This document shows positions 16,573-25,380 of a DNA stretch of 38,632 bases, one piece after another. Positions within the stretch are counted from its first letter, which is position 1, and each line of letters begins with the position of its first letter. The translations under genes and the position numbers were made by a program. The stretch spans positions 2,376 through 41,007 of the forward strand of contig JAKAGT010000035.1 in NCBI GenBank assembly GCA_021825585.1. The letters are read 5' to 3'. The notes beneath the pieces were generated by a model, which worked only from the letters and a program-made list of their open reading frames with translations, was not told where the DNA came from and searched no databases. The stretch is from Bacteroidota bacterium. GTDB taxonomy: Bacteria > Bacteroidota > Ignavibacteria > Kryptoniales > JAKASW01.

Positions 16573-19500
16573 ATGATTAGCCTGACTATCAATAATCAGA
16601 ATTTTGAAGTCACAGAGGGAACAAGTCTTCTCACGGCAATCGAAAGGCTTGGCATGAAAGTTCCGACTCTCTGTCATCATCAGGCATTGACTCCTTACGG
16701 CGCGTGCAGACTTTGTGTTGTCGAGGTTCAAACCCCCGGCAGGCCGCCCACGCTTCAGGCCTCGTGCTCCTACCCTGCGCTCACGGGGCTGATCGTGCAG
16801 ACCGAGACCGAGAGAGTTCGGAGAGCGAGAAAAATAGTTGCTGAACTTCTTCTTGCCCGGTGCCCTGATTCGGAAGTGATACGGAGAATTGCCAGCGAGC
16901 AAGGAGTCCGCGAGCCGAGGATAAAGCCCAAGAATGACGACTGTGTCTACTGCGGGCTCTGTGTCCGGATGTGTGAAGAGAGAATGGGAAGAAATGCTAT
17001 AGGATTTACGGGACGAGGTCCGAAAAAGAAGCTCGAGCCGCCCTACGGAAAGTACAACGAAATGTGCTGGACATGCGGAGCCTGCGATTTCATCTGTCCC
17101 GTCGGAAAGAAAGTGAGGATGCTGACGTCCCCCGATTCCCCGATTCCGATTCCGAATGCCTACAACCTTGGGCTGAACGAGAGATCGGCGGTGAGCATTC
17201 TTTATCCCCAGGCGGTTCCAAACAAACCTGTGATAGATAAGGAACACTGTCTACATCTGAGTGCTGACGTCTGCGGCATCTGTGAAGAGGTTTGTCAGGC
17301 AAAAGCGATAGACTACGGACAACAAGACAGCACCGTCGAGCTTAACGTCGGTGCCGTACTCTTGTCACCGGGGTATGAAATTTTTGACCCGACCGCCAAG
17401 AAGGAATTGGGATACGGTCACTTCCCGAACGTTGTGACAGCTCTGCAGTTCGAAAGGATATTATCTCCATCCGGACCGTACGCAGGCGAAGTACGCAGGC
17501 CCTCTGACGGCAAACGGCCACAAAGAATTGCTTTCATCCAGTGCGTAGGGTCCCGCGACAATGAGAGAGACTACTGCTCGTCCGTCTGCTGCATGTATGC
17601 GACCAAGGAGGCGATTATCGCCAGGGAACATGCCGGTTCGGACGTGGCGTGCGACATATTTTTCATGGACGTTCGCGCCTTCAGCAAGGGTTTTGAAACG
17701 TACTTTGAATCCGCTAAGAAACAGGGAGTGAATTACATTCGATGCCGTGTGCCGGGTATTGAAGAGATACCGGAAACGAGGAACCTGAGGATCAAGTATC
17801 TTGACGAAGACGACCGCAAGGTATCGCGTGAGTATGAACTCGTCGTTCTGTCAGTTGGGATGCAGCCTCCCCGGAATGCGAAATCGATTGCCGAACTATT
17901 TGGCTTTGAATTGAACCAATTTGGTTTCTGCAAGACTTCAACTTTCAATCCGGTCGAAACCGCACACCAGGGAATCTACGTGGCCGGTCCGTTCGTCGAG
18001 CCAAAAGATATACCTGAAACGGTCATCGACGCTTCAGCCGCTGCATCGAAGATCTTGGCACTCTTGCAGGATGTGAGAGGAAGTTTGATCATCCCGAAAG
18101 AGTATCCGCCGGAAACCGACGTTAGCGGCCAGGAACCGAGGGTTGGGGTTTTCGTCTGCCACTGCGGGACGAACATCGCAGGTGTGGTGAATGTTCCTGA
18201 AGTTGTTGAATACGCGCGAACACTCCCCAACATCGTCTATGCAGAGAATAATCTCTACACGTGCTCGAACGATACCCAGGAGCGAATTCGGGAAAAGATA
18301 AAAGAGCACAAGCTGAATCGTGTTGTGGTGGCATCTTGTACGCCAAGAACGCATGAGCCGCTCTTCAGAAGCACGATACGTGAAGCCGGACTTAATCCGT
18401 ATCTGTTCGAGATGGCAAACATCAGAGACCAGTGTTCCTGGGTACACATCCATGAACCGGAAAAGGCAACGGCAAAATCCAAAGACCTTGTACGCATGGC
18501 AATTGCAAAGGTGAGACTCAACGAATCGCTCTATTCGAAACCTCTGGAAGTTGTCCACGAGGCTCTCGTCATTGGCGGCGGTCTTGCAGGCATGACCGCG
18601 GCGCTTGGACTGGCTGACCAGGGCTACACGGTGCATCTCGTTGAAAGGGAACCTGAGCTTGGCGGTTACATGAGGCGAATCCGCTACCTCCTGAACGGCG
18701 ATGATCCACAGCCCAGACTCCGCGACCTCGTTTCGCGCATCAAGGGGCATGGGAGTATCCATGTGTACACGAATGCTAAACTCGTGGAGATGGGAGGTTC
18801 CCTCGGGAACTTTGCATCGAAGATTTCGATCGCTGGGAATGGAGCGATTGTCGAGGTAAAACATGGCGTTGTGATCGTCGCGACCGGTGCCGATTCTCTA
18901 AAGCCAGACGAATACTTATATCAGCAGGATCCGCGAGTTCTGCTTCACGATGAATTTGAGAGACAGTTGGCGGCCGGCAATTTTGAAGGGAATTCTGTCG
19001 CTTTCATCCAATGTGTCGGATCAAGAAATGCGGAACGTCCGTACTGTAGCCGCACCTGCTGCTCCGAGACAATTAAACATGCACTGCAACTGAAGCAGCG
19101 TCGTCCCGAGGTCCAGGTTTATGTGCTCTACCGGGAGCTTCGGGCTTACGGTTTCCGCGAAGCCTACTACTCGAAAGCGCGGAAACTCGGGGTGACCTTC
19201 ATCCGCTTCGCTGATGATAAGCCGCCGACAGTGGTAGGTCATAACGGAAAACTTTCCGTGATTGTTCATGCGGAGACGGTCCATCAGACAGTGCAGCTGT
19301 TGGTGGACAATGTGGTTCTTGCTACGGCTACCATTCCGCTTGAAAGCAACAAGGAGTTGGCGCAAATCCTGAAAGTTCCGCTCAGCGAGGAAAGGTTTTT
19401 CCTTGAAGCGCATAGGAAGCTTCGCCCCATCGATTTTGCAACGGACGGTATTTTCCTCTGCGGCAATGCGCACTCGCCGCTGGGAATCGAGGAGACGATC

Positions 19501-19824
19501 TCTCAAGCTCTTGCCACATCAGCTCGTGCGGCGACCATTCTCTCGAAGCAACACATCGAGCTTGAGCCGACTATCTCACACGTCGTCGAGGAGAACTGCG
19601 ATGGATGTGCCTACTGCGTTGAACCGTGCCCGTTCAAAGCGATCACACTAGTCGAATACGTCGTGAATGGTGAAATTAAAAAGCGCGTGCAGGTGAACGA
19701 GTCGCTCTGCAAAGGTTGCGGGACTTGCATGGCAACGTGCCCGAAGAAAGCAATTTACGTTTGGCACTTCCGGCCTGAGATGCTTTCTGCCGAGTTGAAA
19801 GCCGCATTGGGAGGAGTAGGATGA
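16573..19824 (+). CDS. NuoG-N / HdrA C-half / complete HdrA triple fusion
   Basis: The 1083-aa protein has three parts. Residues 1-180 are NuoG-like: [2Fe-2S] ligands C34, C45, C48, C65 and two [4Fe-4S] motifs (C124-C134; C165-C175); the His-ligated cluster of NuoG is absent. Residues about 195-510 match HdrA from the stretch just after its first ferredoxin (LYPQAVPNKPVIDKEHC) through the QCVGSRD motif to its end, without the FAD loop; that loop lies in the 9432 product. Residues about 520-1083 are a second, complete HdrA: VGVFVCHCG, FAD loop GGGLAGM near 668, QCVGSRN, and two terminal [4Fe-4S] motifs near 1009 and 1046. It is the likely electron hub, and possibly the bifurcating flavin site, next to MvhD. 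Confidence 0.9.
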   Translation: MISLTINNQNFEVTEGTSLLTAIERLGMKVPTLCHHQALTPYGACRLCVVEVQTPGRPPTLQASCSYPALTGLIVQTETERVRRARKIVAELLLARCPDSEVIRRIASEQGVREPRIKPKNDDCVYCGLCVRMCEERMGRNAIGFTGRGPKKKLEPPYGKYNEMCWTCGACDFICPVGKKVRMLTSPDSPIPIPNAYNLGLNERSAVSILYPQAVPNKPVIDKEHCLHLSADVCGICEEVCQAKAIDYGQQDSTVELNVGAVLLSPGYEIFDPTAKKELGYGHFPNVVTALQFERILSPSGPYAGEVRRPSDGKRPQRIAFIQCVGSRDNERDYCSSVCCMYATKEAIIAREHAGSDVACDIFFMDVRAFSKGFETYFESAKKQGVNYIRCRVPGIEEIPETRNLRIKYLDEDDRKVSREYELVVLSVGMQPPRNAKSIAELFGFELNQFGFCKTSTFNPVETAHQGIYVAGPFVEPKDIPETVIDASAAASKILALLQDVRGSLIIPKEYPPETDVSGQEPRVGVFVCHCGTNIAGVVNVPEVVEYARTLPNIVYAENNLYTCSNDTQERIREKIKEHKLNRVVVASCTPRTHEPLFRSTIREAGLNPYLFEMANIRDQCSWVHIHEPEKATAKSKDLVRMAIAKVRLNESLYSKPLEVVHEALVIGGGLAGMTAALGLADQGYTVHLVEREPELGGYMRRIRYLLNGDDPQPRLRDLVSRIKGHGSIHVYTNAKLVEMGGSLGNFASKISIAGNGAIVEVKHGVVIVATGADSLKPDEYLYQQDPRVLLHDEFERQLAAGNFEGNSVAFIQCVGSRNAERPYCSRTCCSETIKHALQLKQRRPEVQVYVLYRELRAYGFREAYYSKARKLGVTFIRFADDKPPTVVGHNGKLSVIVHAETVHQTVQLLVDNVVLATATIPLESNKELAQILKVPLSEERFFLEAHRKLRPIDFATDGIFLCGNAHSPLGIEETISQALATSARAATILSKQHIELEPTISHVVEENCDGCAYCVEPCPFKAITLVEYVVNGEIKKRVQVNESLCKGCGTCMATCPKKAIYVWHFRPEMLSAELKAALGGVG

Positions 19825-19875
19825 TTCAAGATTCAGGGCTTCGAAAGCGCGCCTTAACTGGAGAGAAGGATCAAT

Positions 19876-20310
19876 ATGAACTTAAAGACTGATTCTTTCG
19901 AACCGTTGATCATCAATTTTTGCTGTTACTGGTGCTCTTATACCGGAGCCGATCTCGCGGGGACCTCGCGAATTCAGTACCCGACGAACGTCCGTATTAT
20001 TCGTGTTCAATGCACTGGGATGATTCATCCCAACCTGGTGATTGAAGCTCTAACGAGCGGGGCAGACGGCGTTCTGGTCTGCGGCTGCCATCCAGGCGAT
20101 TGTCATTATCTTGAAGGTAACCTTCGTGCCAAAGCTCGCGCAGAGGCAATTGAGCTGATGCTCCAGGACTTTGGACTGGAGCCGGAGCGCTTCCGCCTGG
20201 AGTGGGTCTCGGCATCCGAGGGACCACGCTATGCACAAGTGGTAACCGAGCTGGTTGAGCAGGTGAGGAAGGTCGGACCAAGTCCATATCGGGTTACAGT
20301 GCAGACTTAA
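19876..20310 (+). CDS. mvhD: Hydrogenase iron-sulfur subunit MvhD
   Basis: The 144-aa protein has the family pattern: FCCYWCSYTGADLAG near the N-terminus, VQCTGMIHP, then CGCHPGDCHY and GN. Its cysteines hold the [2Fe-2S] cluster that carries electrons from the [NiFe] hydrogenase to HdrA in Mvh-Hdr complexes. It sits between the HdrA fusion and the hydrogenase small subunit, exactly where this electron path would place it. An AGAGAAGG ribosome site precedes the start. Confidence 0.92.
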   Translation: MNLKTDSFEPLIINFCCYWCSYTGADLAGTSRIQYPTNVRIIRVQCTGMIHPNLVIEALTSGADGVLVCGCHPGDCHYLEGNLRAKARAEAIELMLQDFGLEPERFRLEWVSASEGPRYAQVVTELVEQVRKVGPSPYRVTVQT

Positions 20311-20345
20311 TTAAATAAACTTTTCATCATGAAAGGAGGATCATC

Positions 20346-21287
20346 ATGGCAACTCGACTAGCCCAGGAGTGGTTTACCATTTGCGGGGGATGCGAAGTGA
20401 CCATCCTCGACGTTGGCGAGCCGCTGCTGGACATTTTACCGAAGCTCGAGATCGTCCACATGCCCGTCATTATGGACCATAAGATCTATGGTCAAACTGG
20501 CGAAAAGACGGCAATGGAAATTCCGGAGGCAGATGTAGGCATCATCACGGGCGGCATCCGTAGCGAGGAGCACAAGCAACTCGCTCAAGAGATGCGAAAG
20601 AAATGTAAAACGCTTGTGGCAATGGGTTCGTGCGCATGCTACGGCGGCATCCCGGCTCTTGCCAATCTCTCAACGGTGGAAGAATTGTACGAAAAAGTCT
20701 ACCATGGATCTGTCTCAACTGAGTCGAACGGGATTCCGAACGAGCAGGTCCCACCGCTGACTGACCGCGTCTATGCCATCCACGAGGTGGTTTCGGTTGA
20801 TGTGAAACTTCCCGGCTGTCCGACAACACCGGAACTTTTTGTCAATGCGGTCACAGCTCTGTTGGAGGGGAAACCTTTTGCCCTGGGCGGCAAGAGCGTG
20901 TGCGACGAATGCCCGTTTGTTCGCGAGAAAAAAGCGGTTTCCGCACTCAAGCGACCCCTGGAGCCAATTGCCTTCACGCCTGGCGAGCCAATGAACACCG
21001 TCCGCTGCATCATGGAACAGGGCTTCCTGTGCTTGGGACCGGCGACAAAAGCCGGATGTGGAGGAGCCGAAGGCACGCCACGATGCATCCGTGCATATAT
21101 GCCCTGCCGCGGATGCTTTGGGCCCCTCGCTGAAAACGCAAATCCTATGGTCGACATGATGGGAGCGCTTGCATCGATCGGTCTCGATCCAAAGCAGATT
21201 CCCGACCGGGCGGCCACATTTAACCGTTTTGCAGGTGCACAGGGCAGATTGCGCCCCGTCCCAACGAAAGGAGGAAAGCCGTCATGA
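20346..21287 (+). CDS. mvhG: [NiFe]-hydrogenase small subunit (MvhG, group 3c-like)
   Basis: The 313-aa protein is a short cytoplasmic-type small subunit with no Tat signal. Cluster ligands occur in ICGGCEV (C13, C16), GSCACYGG, LPGCP, VCDECPF, AGCGG and MPCRGCFG, enough for three [4Fe-4S] clusters that wire the active site to MvhD. A strong AAAGGAGG ribosome site marks the start. The last 4 bp overlap the large-subunit start (ATGA), which couples synthesis of the two halves of the enzyme. Confidence 0.93.
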   Translation: MATRLAQEWFTICGGCEVTILDVGEPLLDILPKLEIVHMPVIMDHKIYGQTGEKTAMEIPEADVGIITGGIRSEEHKQLAQEMRKKCKTLVAMGSCACYGGIPALANLSTVEELYEKVYHGSVSTESNGIPNEQVPPLTDRVYAIHEVVSVDVKLPGCPTTPELFVNAVTALLEGKPFALGGKSVCDECPFVREKKAVSALKRPLEPIAFTPGEPMNTVRCIMEQGFLCLGPATKAGCGGAEGTPRCIRAYMPCRGCFGPLAENANPMVDMMGALASIGLDPKQIPDRAATFNRFAGAQGRLRPVPTKGGKPS

Positions 21288-22726
21288 CAAAAACTCTTGT
21301 TATCCAGCCTGTGAGCCGCATCGAAGGTCATGCGAAAGTTACTATCCAGCTCGATGAAGCGGGAAACGTCCAGGACACTCGCGTGAACGTCATAGAGCTT
21401 CGCGGATTTGAGAAATTCTGCGTCGGCCGACCCGTTGAGGAAATGCCGCGAATCGTGACCCGCATCTGCGGTGTCTGTCCGTGGTCGCATCATCTTGCTT
21501 CAAGTAAGGCTTGTGACGCTGTGTTTGGAGTTGAGCCGCCCCCGACAGGGAGGAAACTCCGGGAACTTTGCAACAGCGTCGCTTACATGGAAGAACATAT
21601 CCTCCATTTCTTCATCCTTGCGGGAGCTGATTTCGTCATGGGTCCCGATGCCGATCCTGCAACCCGCAACATCATTGGTATCATTGGAAAATACCCGGAC
21701 GTCGCCACGAGAGTCGTCAAAGTGAGGCACATGTGCGCTAAAATGCTGGAGGTTCTTGCCGGAAAGGCGATCCACCCCGATGCTTCAGTGCCAGGTGGGT
21801 TCAGCAAACCTCTCCTGGCCCCCGAACGGGATCAGCTGAGAAAGATGGCTGATGAATGTCTCGAGCTTGCAAAATTTGCCATCGACTTCGCCAAGAAGAA
21901 TATCTTCCCGCAATATCTCGATGTGGTCAAATCGCTCGGGGTAATTGAGACAGGATTTCTCGGCACCGTGAAGGACGACGGTGCGTTGGATCTGTACGAT
22001 GGGAAACTTCGTCTGATGTCGAAGGATGGAACGTTCGCCGATTTTCCTTATGACAAATACACCGACTACATCAGCGAACACATCGAGCCGTGGAGCTATT
22101 TGAAGTTTCCTTATGACAAACGGGCGGGGAAGTTTTCGATGGAGCTGGATAGCCCGAACGGTATTTACCGAACCAATACTCTCGCGAGAATCAACGTATG
22201 CGATTTCATAGATACTCCGCTCGCTCAGGCAGAACTCGAAGAATTCAGGAATAACTTCGGGCGCCCGGCGCAGCTCACTCTCCTTTACCACTGGGCGAGG
22301 CTGATCGAGCTACTGTATAACGCAGAGAATGCGATCCGTCTTCTTGACGATCCGAAGATCACGAACTTCGAGACACGCAGGAAGGTCGAGCCGAGAGCCG
22401 CACACGGCATCGGCTGCGTCGAGGCTCCCCGTGGGACTTTGATTCATGATTATACCACCGATGCAAACGGAATTCTTACAGACGTGAACCTGATCGTCGG
22501 GACGACTCACAACAACGCCCCGATAAACATGTCGGTCAAGCAAGCCGCAAAGGCCGTCATAAAGGATGGCAGGTATGATCAAGGCATACTCAACCGTGTC
22601 GAGATGGCAATCCGCGCGTATGATCCATGCTTGTCTTGCGCCACGCACAAGTTTGACGGTACGCTGGCGGTGAGAATCGACATATATAATCATGACGGTC
22701 GACTTATTGACTCGATGGCTAACTGA
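21284..22726 (+). CDS. mvhA: [NiFe]-hydrogenase large subunit (MvhA, group 3c-like)
   Basis: The 480-aa protein carries both active-site motifs: RICGVCPWSHH near residue 62, and DPCLSCATH near the C-terminus, whose cysteines bind the NiFe centre. The 25 residues after the final His form a C-terminal tail of the kind removed on nickel insertion, and a matching protease is encoded next. The opening PVSRIEGHA is typical. It oxidises or forms H2 in the cytoplasm. The group 3c assignment rests on these motifs and on the MvhD/HdrA neighbours. No Hyp genes for cofactor assembly lie in this window. Confidence 0.93.
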   Translation: MTKTLVIQPVSRIEGHAKVTIQLDEAGNVQDTRVNVIELRGFEKFCVGRPVEEMPRIVTRICGVCPWSHHLASSKACDAVFGVEPPPTGRKLRELCNSVAYMEEHILHFFILAGADFVMGPDADPATRNIIGIIGKYPDVATRVVKVRHMCAKMLEVLAGKAIHPDASVPGGFSKPLLAPERDQLRKMADECLELAKFAIDFAKKNIFPQYLDVVKSLGVIETGFLGTVKDDGALDLYDGKLRLMSKDGTFADFPYDKYTDYISEHIEPWSYLKFPYDKRAGKFSMELDSPNGIYRTNTLARINVCDFIDTPLAQAELEEFRNNFGRPAQLTLLYHWARLIELLYNAENAIRLLDDPKITNFETRRKVEPRAAHGIGCVEAPRGTLIHDYTTDANGILTDVNLIVGTTHNNAPINMSVKQAAKAVIKDGRYDQGILNRVEMAIRAYDPCLSCATHKFDGTLAVRIDIYNHDGRLIDSMAN

Positions 22727-22811
22727 TCGGAATTGAGTCACTCGGTCGCCATTTTTCTCTTCGGCACAAACATTCGGTGTCAGAGCAAACCGATGAAGAT
22801 CTCGATTACTG

Positions 22812-23321
22812 ATGGCTGACGAAAGCGCCTGTGTAGTTCCACAATTCTGCGCCAAGCGCACGCTGGTTCTTGGGTGTGGTAATCTCTTGTTCGGGGACGA
22901 CGGGTTCGGTCCTGCGGTGATAGAATATCTTGAGGGCAACTATTTAATTCCCGAGGATGTGTGCGTCATGGATGTCGGAACGGGCGTGAGGAATTTACTT
23001 TTCACACTGGCCCTCGATCCGACACTTCCGCAAAAGATAGTGATCGTAGACGCCGTCGACAGGGGAATGAGACCAGGAGAAATTTTCGAATTGCCGGTGG
23101 AGAATCTTCCACCGGAAAAAACGGACGACTTTTCCCTCCATCAGGTACCGTCGTCAAATCTGGCAAGAGATCTGGTTGATGCGGGTATTGAGGTCCATGT
23201 CGTGGTTTGTCAGATAGATGCCATCCCTCAAAGCGTCAAACCGGGGTTGTCCCGCGCGCTTATGGATGCGGTCCCTAGGATGTGCAGCCTCATCGTGAGT
23301 AGATTCTTCAATCAGGATTGA
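22812..23321 (+). CDS. Hydrogenase maturation protease (HyaD/HycI/FrcD type)
   Basis: The 169-aa protein opens its core with LVLGCGNLLFGDDGFGPAV, where the acidic residue after GNLLFGD is the nickel-sensing ligand. It has VDAVDRG near 85 and a conserved HQV histidine near 116. It would cut the C-terminal tail of the large subunit after the DPCLSCATH motif once nickel is in place. It follows mvhA by 85 bp. The ribosome site is weak, but the start fits the family. It is the last gene of the hydrogenase operon. Confidence 0.9.
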   Translation: MADESACVVPQFCAKRTLVLGCGNLLFGDDGFGPAVIEYLEGNYLIPEDVCVMDVGTGVRNLLFTLALDPTLPQKIVIVDAVDRGMRPGEIFELPVENLPPEKTDDFSLHQVPSSNLARDLVDAGIEVHVVVCQIDAIPQSVKPGLSRALMDAVPRMCSLIVSRFFNQD

Positions 23322-23438
23322 AGCTTATTCAGCTTTGAGAGAAATCTGAGGGGGCAAGTGTTCCGCAAGACACTGCCGACGCGGGATATATATTTCCGGA
23401 GCCAACGGGGCGGAAAGATAGCACAAACCACCTTCACT

Positions 23439-23470
23439 TTTGAGTTTTTTGCATTCTCAACGTATCTTTG
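23439..23470 (+). promoter_or_regulatory. Bacteroidota-type promoter TTTG-N20-TATCTTTG
   Basis: TTTG (23439-23442), 20 bp, then TATCTTTG (23463-23470) matches the Bacteroidota -33/-7 consensus TTTG and TAnnTTTG exactly at the fixed positions and within the usual spacing. It lies 19 bp before the Yip1 gene, just upstream of its AAAGGAG ribosome site, and would give that gene its own transcript separate from the hydrogenase operon. Confidence 0.6.
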
Positions 23471-23489
23471 AAAAAAAGGAGTCGGCACG

Positions 23490-24266
23490 ATGGAAGAACC
23501 CGTTAGTGGACAACAGCCTCCGTCCGCAGAATCAGACGGACAAGAAGAACTATCCTTCATGGATAGGGCCGCGGGCGTTTTTTATGAGCCCTCCAGAGTC
23601 TTTAACTCGCTGAAAGTGTCGGGCGTCAAGTCTTCTGACTGGCTTGTCCCCGTCCTTCTGCTTGCTATCTTCTCCTCGATTTCTCTTTATGTCAGGTTCA
23701 GTTCGCCCGATCTTCGGTTCCAAATGCTCCAGGTGCAGGAACAGGCAATCGACAAGATGGTTTCGAACGGAAAGCTGACGGCCGACCAGGCGCAGCAGAG
23801 GAAGGAAGCCCTCGAAAGCGGCTCCGCAGGATTCAGGTGGATCGGAATATTTGGAGCCTTCGTCGGGGCGTTTGTCCTCTTCTTCATTATCGCCGGTATA
23901 TGGCTCCTCGTCGGGAAATATGGTCTGAAGGCGGAGATGAACTATACTCAAGCTATGGGAGTCGTGGGTATCTCGGAATGGATCGTGATAGTGGGAGTAA
24001 TCGTGGGAACCGTGCTGTCCGTTGCGCTTTCCCGGTTGGACGGCGGCCTGCAGCTCGGCCTCCTCACGCAGATGAACATGCAGAGCAAGGTCTACATGCT
24101 GCTATCGAAAGTCGACCTGTTCACAATCTGGAGTCTGGCAGTTATTGCGATAGGTTTGGGAGTCCTGTCGGGAAAAAAGGCCGCTCAGTCAGCTGTTTGG
24201 GTGTTTGGGATATGGATAATATGGGAATTGATAAGTGTGCTGGGCATAGGGAGTTTGTTTAGCTGA
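23490..24266 (+). CDS. Yip1-family integral membrane protein
   Basis: The 258-aa protein has a soluble acidic N-terminus, a FMDRAAGVFYEPSRVF segment typical of bacterial Yip1-domain proteins at 23-38, and about five hydrophobic helices (near 51-68, 116-143, 158-178, 205-226, 233-255). A charged helix (75-105, QEQAIDKMVSNGKLTADQAQQRKEAL) lies between the first two. The function in bacteria is not known. A strong AAAAGGAG site precedes the start. It is bounded by its own promoter and a clear terminator, so it is a single-gene unit. Confidence 0.8.
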   Translation: MEEPVSGQQPPSAESDGQEELSFMDRAAGVFYEPSRVFNSLKVSGVKSSDWLVPVLLLAIFSSISLYVRFSSPDLRFQMLQVQEQAIDKMVSNGKLTADQAQQRKEALESGSAGFRWIGIFGAFVGAFVLFFIIAGIWLLVGKYGLKAEMNYTQAMGVVGISEWIVIVGVIVGTVLSVALSRLDGGLQLGLLTQMNMQSKVYMLLSKVDLFTIWSLAVIAIGLGVLSGKKAAQSAVWVFGIWIIWELISVLGIGSLFS

Positions 24267-24291
24267 AGGTCTTTTGAATGTGAAACTTCTC

Positions 24292-24319
24292 AAGGCAGGA
24301 AGACAATCCTGCCTTTTTT
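24292..24319 (+). terminator. Rho-independent terminator after the Yip1 gene
   Basis: A perfect 9-bp stem AAGGCAGGA (24292-24300) / TCCTGCCTT (24307-24315) with a 6-nt loop runs into a T tract ending at 24319. It is 26 bp after the stop codon and directly in front of the group II intron, which is the preferred target type of class IIC introns. Confidence 0.92.
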
Positions 24320-24322
24320 GTT

Positions 24323-25380
24323 GTGCGCCCGGCAGGGCGCATCTGCTTGGAGATGAACCTGCGAGAGCAGGTAAGTTCTTTACACGCCCGATAGGGGGAA
24401 GTGTTAGTTGGACGGTAAGGGTGCCTATCGTGAGATAGGATCTGAAGGAAGCCGCAGTCCCGACATACAAATAATTTTGACGGGAAAGGCAACTATCTTC
24501 GAAGTCCGATACCTGTACCGCGTGGCGCGGCAGGCGCTACGGAACATGCAGACGTATATGCGGCGGGCATAATGGTAGATGGGCTGGAGACAGTCCGCAC
24601 AGAAGGCACACCACAGGGTAGCCCACTATCCCCGTTGTTGTCGAACATCATGCTTGACGACCCGGACAAGGAGCTGGAAAGACGCGGGCACACATTCTGT
24701 CGGTATGCCGATGACTGCAACATTTATGTTCGGTCTGAGGAAGCAGGGAAGTGTGTAATGACGTCGATTACAAAGTTCCTTGAGGGAAAGCTGCGACTGA
24801 AGGTGAACAGGAAGAAGAGCGCCGTAGACCGACCGTGGAAACTGAAGACGCTTGGTTACTCGATGACGGGAGAAAGCAAGCCGAGACTTCGGGTTGCACC
24901 CCAGACGGTGAAGCGGCTTAAAGATAAACTGCGGGATATGTTCCGCAGAGGCCGAGGTCGTAACATCGTCAAGGTTATTGAGGAACTCAGCCTGATTCTT
25001 CGGGGATGGATTCAATACTTCAGACTCTGTGAAGTGAAAATTGTCTTTGAAGAACTCGACCAATGGATACGCCGAAAATTGAGGTGTACCCTATGGCGGC
25101 AGTGGAAACGGCCTTACACGCGAGCGCGTAAACTGATGAACCGAGGACTGGACGAAGCCCGTGCATGGCAATCTGCAACCAATGGACGAGGTGCCTGGTG
25201 GAATGCCGGTGCATCGCACATGAATGCAGCCTACACCAAACTGGACTTCGACCGGATGGGACTCGTCTCGCTCCTCGATACAATGCTCAAAATCCAGAAT
25301 CATTCACGAACCGCCGTATACGGAACCGTACGTACGGTGGTGTGAGAGGACGGCGGGAATAATCCCGCCTCCTACTCGAT
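24323..25380 (+). mobile_element. Internally deleted group IIC intron
   Basis: The 5' boundary GTGCGCCC fits the GTGYG start rule and is followed by typical domain I sequence. The 3' end has a domain V-like stem (CCGTATACGGAACCGTACG) and finishes in CCTCCTACTCGAT. It lies 3 bp beyond the T tract of a terminator, as class IIC introns do. At 1058 bp it is far shorter than an intact copy of nearly 2 kb. About 250 bp at the 5' side are joined to the second half of the reverse transcriptase, so much of domains I-IV and the front of the protein gene are missing. It cannot splice on its own in any expected way. Confidence 0.85.
24572..25345 (+). pseudogene. 5'-truncated group II intron reverse transcriptase/maturase
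   Basis: The remaining 257 residues start inside the RT palm (GIMVDG; EGTPQGSPLSPLLSNI), keep the catalytic YADD near residue 49, and continue through RT6-7 into the maturase domain X (LRGWIQYF, WIRRKLRCTLWRQWKRP). The fingers and first palm motifs (RT0-RT3), including the first catalytic aspartate, are missing. The frame is open further upstream (VYAAGIMV) but turns into unrelated intron sequence. No frameshift occurs in the retained part. Confidence 0.88.

Noticed and set aside
15916-17247. 443-aa minus-strand ORF
   Set aside because: It is a shadow of the PHP, ATPase and HdrA fusion genes, which are clearly coding on the plus strand.
8245-19824. Heterodisulfide reductase proper
   Set aside because: HdrB with its CCG domains is missing; only HdrA and HdrC-like parts are present in a hydrogenase context.
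9432-19824. Respiratory complex I
   Set aside because: Only NuoE/F/G-like soluble modules exist; no NuoB, C, D, I or membrane pump subunits are seen.
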